From Rhodococcus ruber (lineage in GTDB: Bacteria > Actinomycetota > Actinomycetes > Mycobacteriales > Mycobacteriaceae): 64,000 nt of DNA. The position numbers and the translations under genes are program-made. Of this stretch, positions 8,985-17,175 are shown piece by piece. Under the pieces are notes generated by a model, which was not told the DNA's origin, did no database searches, and saw nothing but the letters and a program-made list of their open reading frames with translations. The stretch spans positions 434,001-498,000 of the forward strand of contig NZ_JAPWIJ010000003.1 in assembly GCF_027270735.1 (NCBI RefSeq), in the 5' to 3' direction. Positions within the stretch are counted from its first letter, which is position 1. Every line of letters begins with the position of its first letter.

Positions 8985-9551
8985 TCAGGCACTCACGAGA
9001 TCGTTCGAGGCCTTGACCAACTCGGCCACCACGTGACCGATCTCTCCGGATACCTCGGCGTTCTCGCTCGGGTGAGCCGAGCCGAACTTGTCCATGGTCC
9101 CGCCGATGGAGAGCTGGACGTCCTCAAGCACCGACCCACCGGCGATGCGAACAGCCTTGCTGGTGTCCTCGTGCGCCCATTTGGCACCGTTACCACTGGG
9201 CGATGCGCTGATCACGACTACCGGCTTGCCGACCATGGCACCTGCACCGTAGGGACGCGAGAGCCAGTCGATGGCGTTCTTCAGCACGGCAGGGATCGTG
9301 CCGTTGTATTCGGGCGTGACCATCAGCAGAGCCGACGCCTTCTCGGCAGCAGCCCGGAGATCCAGCGCAGCGGCAGGCACGGAACCGTCGACGTCGATAT
9401 CCTCGTTGTAGAAGGGGACATCTCCGAGTCCGTCGTAGACCACGATCTCGGCACCGGCGGGTGCCACGGTGACAGCAGTCTCGGCGATCTGCTTGTTCAC
9501 CGAATCGGCGCGCAGGCTTCCGACGAGAACGAGTACGTGAGCGTCTGACAT
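8985..9551 (-). CDS. NAD(P)H-dependent FMN reductase / quinone reductase
   Basis: A 188-residue flavodoxin-like flavoprotein. VLVGSLRADSVNKQIAETA is the FMN phosphate-binding loop and TPEYNGTIPAVLKNAIDWLS is the family signature of SsuE/ChrR/ArsH-type reductases, which transfer two electrons to FMN or quinones. The ATG at 9551 is chosen because GAAGGAATATCTC precedes it. Divergent from a TetR regulator with two palindromes between them, suggesting induction by a small electrophile or quinone. The position after nrdH matches Rv3054c from memory. Confidence 0.88.
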   Translation of the reverse strand: MSDAHVLVLVGSLRADSVNKQIAETAVTVAPAGAEIVVYDGLGDVPFYNEDIDVDGSVPAAALDLRAAAEKASALLMVTPEYNGTIPAVLKNAIDWLSRPYGAGAMVGKPVVVISASPSGNGAKWAHEDTSKAVRIAGGSVLEDVQLSIGGTMDKFGSAHPSENAEVSGEIGHVVAELVKASNDLVSA

Positions 9552-9575
9552 GAGATATTCCTTCGAAAGTTCGGA

Positions 9576-9594
9576 TGACGTGATCGTCACGTCA
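9576..9594. promoter_or_regulatory. Inverted repeat TGACGTGA-N3-TCACGTCA
   Basis: Perfect 8-base arms (9576-9583 and 9587-9594) flank a 3-base centre, 25 bases upstream of the FMN reductase ATG. The position fits an operator governing that gene, probably bound by the divergent TetR protein or another dimeric regulator. Confidence 0.55.
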
Positions 9595-9611
9595 ATTCAT
9601 ACCATTCAAAC

Positions 9612-9623
9612 GGACCATGGTCC
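9612..9623. promoter_or_regulatory. Palindrome GGACCATGGTCC, TetR operator candidate
   Basis: A perfect 12-base palindrome lies 33 bases upstream of the preferred TetR start codon. It overlaps an upstream in-frame ATG (9617), which argues against that ATG as the true start. Palindromes of this GGACC-N2-GGTCC kind are common TetR-family sites. Confidence 0.5.
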
Positions 9624-9655
9624 ACTTATGTTCCCGGCAGGGTAGGCTGAATCAC

Positions 9656-10255
9656 GTGACCGGCCCGATGCTGCCCATTGCGGGTGAGGACTCCGAACGA
9701 TGCGACGCAGCACGCAACCGTCGGCTGTTGCTCGACGCCGCAGCGGATCTGGTGGCGACCGTCGGAGCCGACGCCATCACCATGGATGCGGTGGCGACCA
9801 AGGCCGGAGTGGGCAAAGGCACCGTGTTCCGCCGTTTCGGCAACCGCGCTGGGCTGATGCGAGCGCTTCTCGATCACACCGAGCAGAAGTTGCAACGCTC
9901 GTTCATGTTCGGTGATCCACCACTCGGCCCCGGAGCCGATCCGATCGACCGTCTCGTCGCCTTCGGCCGGGCTCGCCTCGAGTTCGTCAATGTTCAGGGC
10001 GAGGTGCTGCGCGCTGCCGAGACGTCGGCAGACGCTCGCTACTCGGCCCCGGCGCACATGGTCAACTTCACTCACGTCCTCTCGCTACTCCGCGCAGCCG
10101 ACGTGGACGGGGATCTCCCACTGCTGACGCACTGGCTCCTCACACCTCTCGAAGCAACCCTGGTGCTACACCAGTACCGCGATCTCGGAATGCCGATGGA
10201 CCGGCTGGCCGACGGCTGGGAAGACTTGGTACGCAGAGCAACTCGCGCTCGATAG
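9656..10255 (+). CDS. TetR/AcrR-family transcriptional regulator
   Basis: A 199-residue repressor. The N-terminal helix-turn-helix is clear: RLLLDAAADLVATVGADAIT then MDAVATKAGVGKGTVFRRF, ending in the typical FGNRAGLMRALL. The C-terminal half would be the ligand-binding and dimerisation domain. I prefer the GTG at 9656; an ATG at 9617 is in frame but lies inside a palindrome. Divergent from the FMN reductase, its most likely target, and corresponds to the Rv3055 position from memory. Confidence 0.88.
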   Translation: MTGPMLPIAGEDSERCDAARNRRLLLDAAADLVATVGADAITMDAVATKAGVGKGTVFRRFGNRAGLMRALLDHTEQKLQRSFMFGDPPLGPGADPIDRLVAFGRARLEFVNVQGEVLRAAETSADARYSAPAHMVNFTHVLSLLRAADVDGDLPLLTHWLLTPLEATLVLHQYRDLGMPMDRLADGWEDLVRRATRAR

Positions 10256-10265
10256 CTCGCCCGAC

Positions 10266-11048
10266 TCAGATATTCTGGACTGCCGCGGCCGCGGTGTGCA
10301 GCGCCACACCGTAGGAGCGACCGTGCCCCGCTGCGTGAACCGCGAGTGGGTGCAGTTGATGCAGTGGAATGCGGTCTCTCCACCCGGCACGCAGCGGATG
10401 TACCGCCTCGTACCCGTCGACGATGTCCTCCAGGAGGGGGCACCCGAAGAGCGCCAGCATCGCCAGATCGGTCTCGCGGTGCCCGCCGTGCGCCGCCGGG
10501 TCGATCATCACCACGCCTTCCTCGGTCCAGAACACGTTGCCGCTCCACAGATCTCCGTGAATTCGGCTGGGCGGCTCCGCATCGTCGAAGTCGCCGCCCG
10601 CGACGCGTCGGCATGCCGATTCGACGGTGGCAGCCTCCGCCGGCGTCACGGTGCCCGCGTCGACGGCGATTCGCAGAAACGGCAGTACCCGTTCGGCTGC
10701 GTAGAACTCACCCCATGTCCGGTGCACCGAACTGCTCATGGGCCGAGCCCCGATGAACAATCGGCCGGGGAACGGCGCACCGTCGGAGCCGACCGGCGGC
10801 GCGCCGAATCCGGCAGCTCCACCGTTGTGCATTCGCGCCAACGCTTCACCGAATCTTCTTGCCCCAGCCAGCGTCGGATACTCCGCGGTCAGGCGCTCGA
10901 GTTCGATGTGTGTCGGCCCGTACCCGAGGACTCGGACAACAGGCGCGCCCGCCTCGCCGAGCCAGTGGAGACCGGTTGCCTCGGCGGCAAAGAAGTCGGG
11001 ATGCGCCTGGGGGTTTCGTTTGACGAATGTATCGGAGGGTCCACTCAC
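10266..11048 (-). CDS. Fructosamine-3-kinase / ketosamine kinase family protein
   Basis: A 260-residue small-molecule kinase of the fructosamine-kinase family, which phosphorylates sugar-amine adducts so that they can be removed from proteins. Visible signatures are FVKRNPQAHPDFFAAEATGL, the catalytic loop RIHGDLWSGNVFW and the metal-binding MIDPAAHGGHRETDLAMLALFG. It converges on the TetR gene (10 bases apart) and is divergent from nadE. Whether it repairs glycated proteins or acts on a metabolite is unknown. Confidence 0.88.
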   Translation of the reverse strand: MSGPSDTFVKRNPQAHPDFFAAEATGLHWLGEAGAPVVRVLGYGPTHIELERLTAEYPTLAGARRFGEALARMHNGGAAGFGAPPVGSDGAPFPGRLFIGARPMSSSVHRTWGEFYAAERVLPFLRIAVDAGTVTPAEAATVESACRRVAGGDFDDAEPPSRIHGDLWSGNVFWTEEGVVMIDPAAHGGHRETDLAMLALFGCPLLEDIVDGYEAVHPLRAGWRDRIPLHQLHPLAVHAAGHGRSYGVALHTAAAAVQNI

Positions 11049-11115
11049 GTAGATCGACCCTACGCACGGCGTGTGCGCACGTCCGCAGACCTGCCGACGT
11101 CATTAGTATGAGCTG

Positions 11116-11961
11116 ATGGGATTCATCAACTCGGAAGTGCGCACGAGCATCACGCGCGAGCTGGCAGTGCAATCGACGATCGATCCGGTCACGGAGATTC
11201 GCCGGAGGGTGGACTTCCTCAAAGATTACCTGTCGTCGACCCCTGCAACGGGCTTCGTCCTCGGTATCAGTGGCGGACAGGACAGCACACTCACCGGCAA
11301 GCTCGCCCAGCAAGCCGTGACGGAGCTGCGAGCCGACGGCCATGAGGCCGAGTTCGTCGCCGTTCGACTCCCCTACGGCGTACAGGCCGACGAGGACGAT
11401 GCGTCGATCGCGCTGCGCTTCATCGACCCCGATCGAACCGTGACGGTCAACATCAAGGCTGCTGCCGACGCGTCAGCGGCCGCCACGGCAGAAGCGCTGG
11501 GCACCACCGAGGTCCGCGATTTCGTTCGGGGCAACATCAAAGCTCGCCAGCGCATGGTCGCGCAATACGCCATCGCCGGAGAACTCGGCTACGTCGTGGT
11601 CGGTACCGACCACGCTGCCGAGGCCGTCACCGGGTTCTTCACCAAATTCGGTGACGGTGGTGTCGACCTGACTCCGCTCACAGGCCTGAGCAAGCGTCAG
11701 GGTGCCGCTCTGCTCCGTGAACTCGGTGCACCGGAGAGCACGTGGCGAAAAGTCCCCACGGCAGACCTGGAGGACGATCGTCCGGCACTGCCGGACGAGG
11801 AGGCACTCGGCCTGACGTACGAGCAGATCGACGACTATCTCGAGGGCAAAGACGTCTCCGACGACGTCGCCCACAAGCTGGAGAAGATGTTCATGGCGAC
11901 CCGCCACAAGCGTGCGGTGCCGGTGACTCCGTTCGACGACTGGTGGAGGAGCTCCCACTGA
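11116..11961 (+). CDS. nadE: NAD+ synthetase, ammonia-dependent
   Basis: A 281-residue N-type ATP pyrophosphatase that converts deamido-NAD plus ammonia to NAD+. The P-loop is [19 protein letters not shown]; further family signatures are [53 protein letters not shown] and LTGLSKRQG. There is no glutaminase domain, so ammonia is the expected nitrogen donor. It is monocistronic and faces moaD. Confidence 0.94.
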   Translation: MGFINSEVRTSITRELAVQSTIDPVTEIRRRVDFLKDYLSSTPATGFVLGISGGQDSTLTGKLAQQAVTELRADGHEAEFVAVRLPYGVQADEDDASIALRFIDPDRTVTVNIKAAADASAAATAEALGTTEVRDFVRGNIKARQRMVAQYAIAGELGYVVVGTDHAAEAVTGFFTKFGDGGVDLTPLTGLSKRQGAALLRELGAPESTWRKVPTADLEDDRPALPDEEALGLTYEQIDDYLEGKDVSDDVAHKLEKMFMATRHKRAVPVTPFDDWWRSSH

Positions 11962-11995
11962 GTAGGGCCATCGAACGCTGAGCCGAACCCGGCGA

Positions 11996-12280
11996 CTATC
12001 CGCCGGCGAACGGTGGCAACACGTCGACCCTGCTGCCGATCGCACGGCCCAGATCGCGCGTGAGGTCGTCGCCGACGAGATAGGCAGACACTCGCAGGAT
12101 CGGGTCCATCGGTGCGCCGTGCCTGGACCGGATCACCTCTCGCAGATCGGCGAGAGTGGCTCCTACGGGCACGGTGACATACTCCGAGTCGCACCCCGAC
12201 GCGTCGACGGCAGCGGCGAAGTACCGCACTTCGACCTCGGTCGAGGGCCCGGCATCACCGCTCGACCGAACGTCAACCAC
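11996..12280 (-). CDS. moaD: Molybdopterin synthase small subunit
   Basis: A 94-residue ubiquitin-like sulfur carrier. Its C-terminus ends in LPPFAGG, the diglycine tail that is thiocarboxylated and donates sulfur to precursor Z with Moa[14 protein letters not shown] and [10 protein letters not shown] fit the beta-grasp fold. The GTG at 12280 overlaps the last 8 bases of moaA, which implies translational coupling. An insertion-like segment ([21 protein letters not shown]) occupies the middle, normal for actinobacterial MoaD2-type proteins. Confidence 0.9.
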   Translation of the reverse strand: MVDVRSSGDAGPSTEVEVRYFAAAVDASGCDSEYVTVPVGATLADLREVIRSRHGAPMDPILRVSAYLVGDDLTRDLGRAIGSRVDVLPPFAGG

Positions 12281-13364
12281 CGATCGCTCCCATGCTGCGA
12301 GTCGGCGGCACAAAACCCTCGGCGTCGATACCGTGTCCGGCCCATTTGTTCCACATCGCGCCACGCCACACGGCGGCCAACTCGTCGTCGGTGGCACCGC
12401 CCCGCAGCGCCGCGCGCAGATCGGTTTCGTCGTCGCTGAACAGGCAGGACCGAATGGTTCCTTCGGCGGTCACTCGCGTGCGGTCACAGTCCCCGCAGAA
12501 CGAGCGCGTCACCGACGCGATGATTCCGACGGTGGCGTCGGTACCGTCGACGCTCCACTCCTCGGCCGGTGCCGACGGATCGGCGCGCCCCACCTCACGC
12601 AGGTCGAACTCGGTGGACAGCTCGTCGAGCAGGGTCTGGGCGTCGATCATGTTCGCGCGAGCCCACTCGTGGTCGGCATCGAGAGGCATCTGCTCGATGA
12701 ACCGGAGGGCCACCCCTTCGTCGAGACACCAGCGCAGTAGATCAACTGCACCGGACAGCGTGTCGCGCATCAGAACTGCATTGATCTTCACCGGACCGAT
12801 GCCCGCTCGCTTCGCCGCTCGGATGCCGGCCAGCACCGAGGGCAGTCGGTCGCGGCGGGTCAGCCGTGCGAAATCCTCGCGGTCGACCGAATCCAGGGAC
12901 ACGTTGACCCGGGTCAACCCGGCATCGGCCAATGCCGCGGCCCGATGCTCCAGGCCCACAGCGTTGGTGGTCATCGACAGCGGTACACCTGCCGCAGCGT
13001 CGGAGCACAGTCGCAGAATCTCGTCGAGGTCGCGGCGCATGAGGGGCTCACCACCGGTGAATCGCACGTCGCGTATACCCAGCAGCCGCACGGACACCGA
13101 CACCACTCGCGCGATCTCGGCCGGCGTGAGCAGGTTCGCGGCAGGAATGGCCGGAAGCCCCTCCTCCGGCATGCAGTAGGTGCACCGCAACGAGCACTTC
13201 TCGGTGATGGAGATGCGCAAGTCGCGCGCGACTCGGCCGAAGCGGTCGATCAGATGAGGTACGTCCGGCCGATCCGCCACGGAATTCACCTGCTGCGACC
13301 GCTCGGTCGTAGCAGCACCGCCGAACATCGGAATGCCCAGCGAGGTGACACTGTCTACCGTCAC
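12273..13364 (-). CDS. moaA: GTP 3',8-cyclase (radical SAM), molybdenum cofactor biosynthesis
   Basis: Radical-SAM enzyme of about 363 residues catalysing the first step from GTP to cyclic pyranopterin. The N-terminal cluster motif is [17 protein letters not shown]; the C-terminal cluster motif [20 protein letters not shown] and the final double glycine (GAIGG) are both present. I place the start at the GTG at 13364 because AAGGTGAGG lies 6 bases upstream; an in-frame GTG at 13376 is possible. It overlaps moaD and is divergent from moeA. Confidence 0.93.
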   Translation of the reverse strand: MTVDSVTSLGIPMFGGAATTERSQQVNSVADRPDVPHLIDRFGRVARDLRISITEKCSLRCTYCMPEEGLPAIPAANLLTPAEIARVVSVSVRLLGIRDVRFTGGEPLMRRDLDEILRLCSDAAAGVPLSMTTNAVGLEHRAAALADAGLTRVNVSLDSVDREDFARLTRRDRLPSVLAGIRAAKRAGIGPVKINAVLMRDTLSGAVDLLRWCLDEGVALRFIEQMPLDADHEWARANMIDAQTLLDELSTEFDLREVGRADPSAPAEEWSVDGTDATVGIIASVTRSFCGDCDRTRVTAEGTIRSCLFSDDETDLRAALRGGATDDELAAVWRGAMWNKWAGHGIDAEGFVPPTRSMGAIGG

Positions 13365-13473
13365 CTCGTACCTCACCTTCGTCGATCTCGATCACGCCCG
13401 TCGCAGACGTGTCTACCCAGTATGCCGCAGCCCACACTCGCCGGCGTTGTCGGCGTGCTTAGGATTGGCACCC

Positions 13474-13518
13474 ATGACTGCTGAGCACAAGCGCGCGATC
13501 ACCGGACCAGCGCAGTGA
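13474..13518 (+). CDS. Short leader ORF (14 codons) coupled to moeA
   Basis: MTAEHKRAITGPAQ is preceded by AGGATTGGCACCC and its TGA overlaps the moeA GTG in a GTGA tetranucleotide. This layout is characteristic of translational coupling, so a translated leader could set moeA expression. It could equally be a chance ORF, or the remains of a longer moeA N-terminus after a frameshift. Confidence 0.35.
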   Translation: MTAEHKRAITGPAQ

Positions 13519-14705
13519 GCGCCGTATCCGTCGAGGAGCATGCCGCCGCGGTCGAGACTCTTCTCGCGGCGCTGGGCACCAGAACTGCGCAGCGAATCCC
13601 CTTGGCCGAGGCCCTGGGACGAGTCTCGTTCGAGGACGTGCGGTCGCCGGTCGATCTACCGCTGTTCCGAAATTCGCAGATGGACGGCTACGCAGTCGAT
13701 TCTCGTTCCGTCACCACGACCCCGGTGACGCTGGAGGTCTCGACGATCATCGCCGCAGGCCCTACGGAGTCGGCCGCTCTCGTCACCGGTAGCGCGGCGA
13801 AAATCATGACCGGCGCACCCATTCCCGAGGGGGCCGACACCATCGTCCCCGTCGAGGACACCACGATACCGTCGGAAGGTTCGGTGACGATCGAACGAGG
13901 CCGCGGCGCAGGCGAATTCGTTCGTGAACAGGGAAGCGACGTGCGCGTGGGAACAGTTCTGGTCGAGGCCGGTCGAGTACTCGAACCCCGGCACATCTCG
14001 GTTCTCGCGGCTGTCGGTTTCGCCGAGGTCGACGTGCGTTCGCGTCCTCGCGTGGCCGTCGTGACCACCGGTGCCGAACTGGTCGATGCCGGATCGACTC
14101 TCACTCCCGGCCAGATCTACGACTCGAACGGCATCACTCTTGCGGCACACCTACGGGCCAGCGGCGCGGAAGTGGTTGTGGTCGCGCGTAGCTCCGACGA
14201 CCCGAGGCGATTTCGCGAGGTTCTCGACGAAGCAACACGATCGGCGGAACTGATCATCACGTCCGGCGGCGTCTCGATGGGTGACTTCGAGGTGGTCAAG
14301 GACGTACTCGGGCCGCTCGGCGGCACCTTCGGGTCGGTCCGCATGCAGCCGGGCGGGCCGCAGGGCATGACACTGTTCGACGGGACTCCTGTGCTCAGCT
14401 TCCCCGGCAATCCTGTCAGTACAGTTGTTTCGTACATCATGTTCGCGCGCAACATAGTTCGGCGAGCAGCCGGTCTTCCTCCGGTGCTCCCCAGCACAGC
14501 GACCTTGCACGAATCCGTCGTGTCACCGCCGGGCCGCCGACAGCTTCTCCGTGGCCGGTTGAGGGACGACGGCCGGGTGGAGCTCGTGGCAGGCCCGGGC
14601 TCCCATCTGGTCGCGGCACTGGCGTGGGCCGACGTTCTGATCGACATCGATTCCGAGGCAACCGAACTCGCTGCAGGATCCGACGTGGAGGTATGGCCGC
14701 TGTGA
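13515..14705 (+). CDS. moeA: Molybdopterin molybdenumtransferase
   Basis: A 396-residue enzyme that inserts molybdate into adenylylated molybdopterin. Domain signatures in order: PLFRNSQMDGYAVDS, KIMTGAPIPEGADTIVPVE, VVTTGAELV, ITSGGVSMGD and MQPGGPQGM followed by LSFPGNPVS. The GTG start is inferred from the GTGA overlap with the leader ORF and from the normal N-terminus (VEEHAAAVETLL). First main gene of the plus-strand moeA-moaCB-moaE operon. Confidence 0.93.
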   Translation: MSAVSVEEHAAAVETLLAALGTRTAQRIPLAEALGRVSFEDVRSPVDLPLFRNSQMDGYAVDSRSVTTTPVTLEVSTIIAAGPTESAALVTGSAAKIMTGAPIPEGADTIVPVEDTTIPSEGSVTIERGRGAGEFVREQGSDVRVGTVLVEAGRVLEPRHISVLAAVGFAEVDVRSRPRVAVVTTGAELVDAGSTLTPGQIYDSNGITLAAHLRASGAEVVVVARSSDDPRRFREVLDEATRSAELIITSGGVSMGDFEVVKDVLGPLGGTFGSVRMQPGGPQGMTLFDGTPVLSFPGNPVSTVVSYIMFARNIVRRAAGLPPVLPSTATLHESVVSPPGRRQLLRGRLRDDGRVELVAGPGSHLVAALAWADVLIDIDSEATELAAGSDVEVWPL

Positions 14706-15709
14706 CCACCGACGCCCCGCAGAACCACCTGTCTCATCTCGACGATCAGGGCCGCGCTCGCATGGTCGATGTGGCACACAAGAAGGAGACCTCACGTACG
14801 GCCGTCGCCGCCGGTGAGTTCGTCACCACTGCCGAGGTCATCGCGCTCGTGCGCGCGGACGACATGCCCAAAGCCGATGTACTCGCCACTGCCCGCATCG
14901 CGGGCATCTCGGCGGCGAAGCGGACGTCGGAACTGATCCCGCTGTGCCATCAGCTCGCACTCTCGTCGGTGAAGATCTCGTTCGGTTTCACCGACTCCTC
15001 CATCACGGTCGAGGCCACCGCCCGCACGACCGGTAGAACCGGCGTCGAGATGGAAGCCCTGACCGCCGTCGCGGTTGCCGGGTTGACCCTGCACGACATG
15101 GTCAAGGCAGTCGACCCAGGTGCGACGATGAACGGCGTCCGGCTGATCACCAAAGACGGTGGTAAGCATGGACATTGGCAGCGAGACCGGGAACCGGTCA
15201 CCCCCGCCGACGCTGCCCCGACACTCGAAACGACGCGATCCGCAGTGGTGCTGGTGGCTTCCACCGGCGGCGCGAACGGGACTCGACCGGACACCACCGG
15301 CCCCACCATCGCGTCCTGGTTGACCGATCGAGGCTTCAGCGTGCGGGGACCGCTGGTGTACGCCGACGCCGACATAGCAGCCGGCCTGCAGGACGCATTG
15401 CGCGGCGAACCGTCGTTGATCGTCAGCACCGGAGGCACCGGTGTATCCCCCACCGATGCGACTCCCGAGGCAACGGCAGCTCTCCTGGACATCGATATGC
15501 CGGGGATCGCCGACGCGATCCGCACCCGCGGAACATCTGCGACGCCACATGCGGTGCTCAGCCGAGGGGTTTCGGGGCTCATCGGCCGCACTCTGACAGT
15601 CAATCTGCCGGGCTCGCCGGGGGGCGTCAAGGACGGTCTCGCGGTTCTCGATCCTTTGCTCGACCATGTGTTGGCCCAGATCGCCGGAGGAGGACCCCAC
15701 GATGAGTGA
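14702..15709 (+). CDS. moaC: MoaC-MoaB (Mog) fusion protein
   Basis: A 335-residue bifunctional protein. Residues about 1-160 are MoaC (cyclic pyranopterin monophosphate synthase): MVDVAHKKETSRTAVAAG, ATARIAGISAAKRT followed by LIPLCHQL, and TGVEMEALTAVAVAG. After a linker near 165-180 comes a MoaB/Mog domain (molybdopterin adenylyltransferase): STGGTGVSPTDATPEA, AVLSRGVSGLIGRTL and NLPGSPGGVKD. The GTG at 14702 overlaps the moeA stop by 4 bases; an ATG at 14693 is an in-frame alternative. Such fusions are known in actinobacteria and put two consecutive-pathway activities in one chain. Confidence 0.92.
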   Translation: MTTDAPQNHLSHLDDQGRARMVDVAHKKETSRTAVAAGEFVTTAEVIALVRADDMPKADVLATARIAGISAAKRTSELIPLCHQLALSSVKISFGFTDSSITVEATARTTGRTGVEMEALTAVAVAGLTLHDMVKAVDPGATMNGVRLITKDGGKHGHWQRDREPVTPADAAPTLETTRSAVVLVASTGGANGTRPDTTGPTIASWLTDRGFSVRGPLVYADADIAAGLQDALRGEPSLIVSTGGTGVSPTDATPEATAALLDIDMPGIADAIRTRGTSATPHAVLSRGVSGLIGRTLTVNLPGSPGGVKDGLAVLDPLLDHVLAQIAGGGPHDE

Positions 15710-16115
15710 CCTAGTCGCACGAATTTCCAGTGACCCGTTGAGCACCGCCGAAGTGGAGGCAGCCGTACAGGATTCACACCACGGTGCCGTAGTTCTGTTC
15801 AGCGGGATAGTCCGCGACCACGACGGTGGCCACGCGGTGGAAACTCTCGAATACCGCGCCCATCCGGACGCGGAACGCTTCTTGAACCGATGCTGCACCG
15901 AGGTCTCCGCCGAGACCGGCCTCAAGGTCGCTGCGGTCCATCGCGTCGGCGACTTACGAGTCGGCGACCTCGCGCTCGTGGCAGCCGTCGGATCGGCCCA
16001 TCGCGCCGAAGCATTCGAGGCCTGCGCGCGATTGGTCGAACGTATCAAGGCCGAGGTCCCGATCTGGAAGCGGCAAGGATTCGAGGGCGGGCGCACCGAA
16101 TGGGTAGGACTGTAG
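15702..16115 (+). CDS. moaE: Molybdopterin synthase catalytic subunit
   Basis: A 137-residue subunit that, with thiocarboxylated MoaD, inserts the dithiolene sulfurs into precursor Z. GAVVLFSGIVRDHD, LEYRAHPDAE, HRVGDLRVGDLAL and AEVPIWKRQGFEGG (catalytic lysines) are family signatures. The ATG overlaps the fusion gene by 8 bases, so all three plus-strand genes are coupled. Confidence 0.94.
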   Translation: MSDLVARISSDPLSTAEVEAAVQDSHHGAVVLFSGIVRDHDGGHAVETLEYRAHPDAERFLNRCCTEVSAETGLKVAAVHRVGDLRVGDLALVAAVGSAHRAEAFEACARLVERIKAEVPIWKRQGFEGGRTEWVGL

Positions 16116-16120
16116 GAGTC

Positions 16121-17164
16121 CTACCCGGTGTCCAGATAGCGGTGGACGGGGAGCATCGACGACGCATCGCAGGGCTCGGATCGCTCCCGCACGCATGCGC
16201 GTAGTCGTTTCTCGACAGCCGCTGCATCGAGGTCTGTACCGATCAGCACCAGGGAGGTCTGTTCGGTCTCACCCCGCGCCCACGACGTCGCTTCGAACCG
16301 AATGTGTCGGCCGACGGTGTGCACGATGAACTTCTGCGAATAGCCCGGCACGGCAAAATGCACGACACCTTTGATGCGGTAGAGGTTTCCGGTGGGATTC
16401 TCCAGAAACTCGACCATTCGGCGCGGTTCGATGGGCTCGGCGCTGACGAACTCGGTGTGCGAGTACTGGGCGTGCAGGTGATGTTCGTGGTCGTTGTCGC
16501 TGTGGTTCTCCCGTAGAAGCTCGTCGAACGACAGCTGAACGGCGATCGCCGATTCGACCGACAGGTTCTCCCGACGGTCGAACAGCAGCAGCGGATCCAC
16601 TCGGCCGAATGCGACCGGGACAACAGGGACGTCCCCCACGATGGCGCGCACGGTGGACACGACTGCCGAGCGGCCTGCCTCCGAGACCGCATCCGACTTG
16701 TTCAACACCACCAGATCGGCCAACTGCAGATGCTGGTCGATCTCGGGATGCAGTACGCGGGTCTGCGGAAATTCCACCGCGTCGACGACCCCCACGAGCC
16801 CGCCGTAGACGATGAACTCGTTCTCGCTGCCACGAACCATTCGGATCAGATTGCGTGGCTCGGCGAGACCACTGGCTTCCACCACGATGACATCGATTTC
16901 CGAACGGCGATGCGCGAGGGCGTCGAACATTGCATCCATGTCACTGATGTCCACTGCGCAACAGATGCATCCGTTGCCGAGGGAGACCATCGAGTCGACC
17001 TGCCCTGCCACGAGCATGGAGTCGACGTTGATCGCTCCGAAATCGTTGACCACGACGCCGATTCGAATCCCCGCGTCGTTACGCAGCAGGTGATTGAGCA
17101 GAGTCGTCTTGCCCGCGCCGAGGAAGCCCGCGACGATCACCACCGGAATTCTTCGACGCGTCAC
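16121..17164 (-). CDS. COG0523 (CobW/ZNG-type) metal-handling GTPase
   Basis: A 347-residue SIMIBI-class GTPase with Walker A GFLGAGKT (13-20), the metal-binding CICC motif (66-69, in GNGCICCAVD), switch region VEASGLAEPRN and guanine-recognition motif NKSD. A His-rich linker (NDHEHHLHAQYSH) precedes the CobW C-terminal domain. These proteins insert or deliver zinc or other metals to client enzymes. The client cannot be told. Neither cobalamin nor nitrile hydratase genes are nearby; its convergent neighbours are Mo-cofactor genes. Confidence 0.88.
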   Translation of the reverse strand: MTRRRIPVVIVAGFLGAGKTTLLNHLLRNDAGIRIGVVVNDFGAINVDSMLVAGQVDSMVSLGNGCICCAVDISDMDAMFDALAHRRSEIDVIVVEASGLAEPRNLIRMVRGSENEFIVYGGLVGVVDAVEFPQTRVLHPEIDQHLQLADLVVLNKSDAVSEAGRSAVVSTVRAIVGDVPVVPVAFGRVDPLLLFDRRENLSVESAIAVQLSFDELLRENHSDNDHEHHLHAQYSHTEFVSAEPIEPRRMVEFLENPTGNLYRIKGVVHFAVPGYSQKFIVHTVGRHIRFEATSWARGETEQTSLVLIGTDLDAAAVEKRLRACVRERSEPCDASSMLPVHRYLDTG

Positions 17165-17175
17165 GGCGTCCGAGA

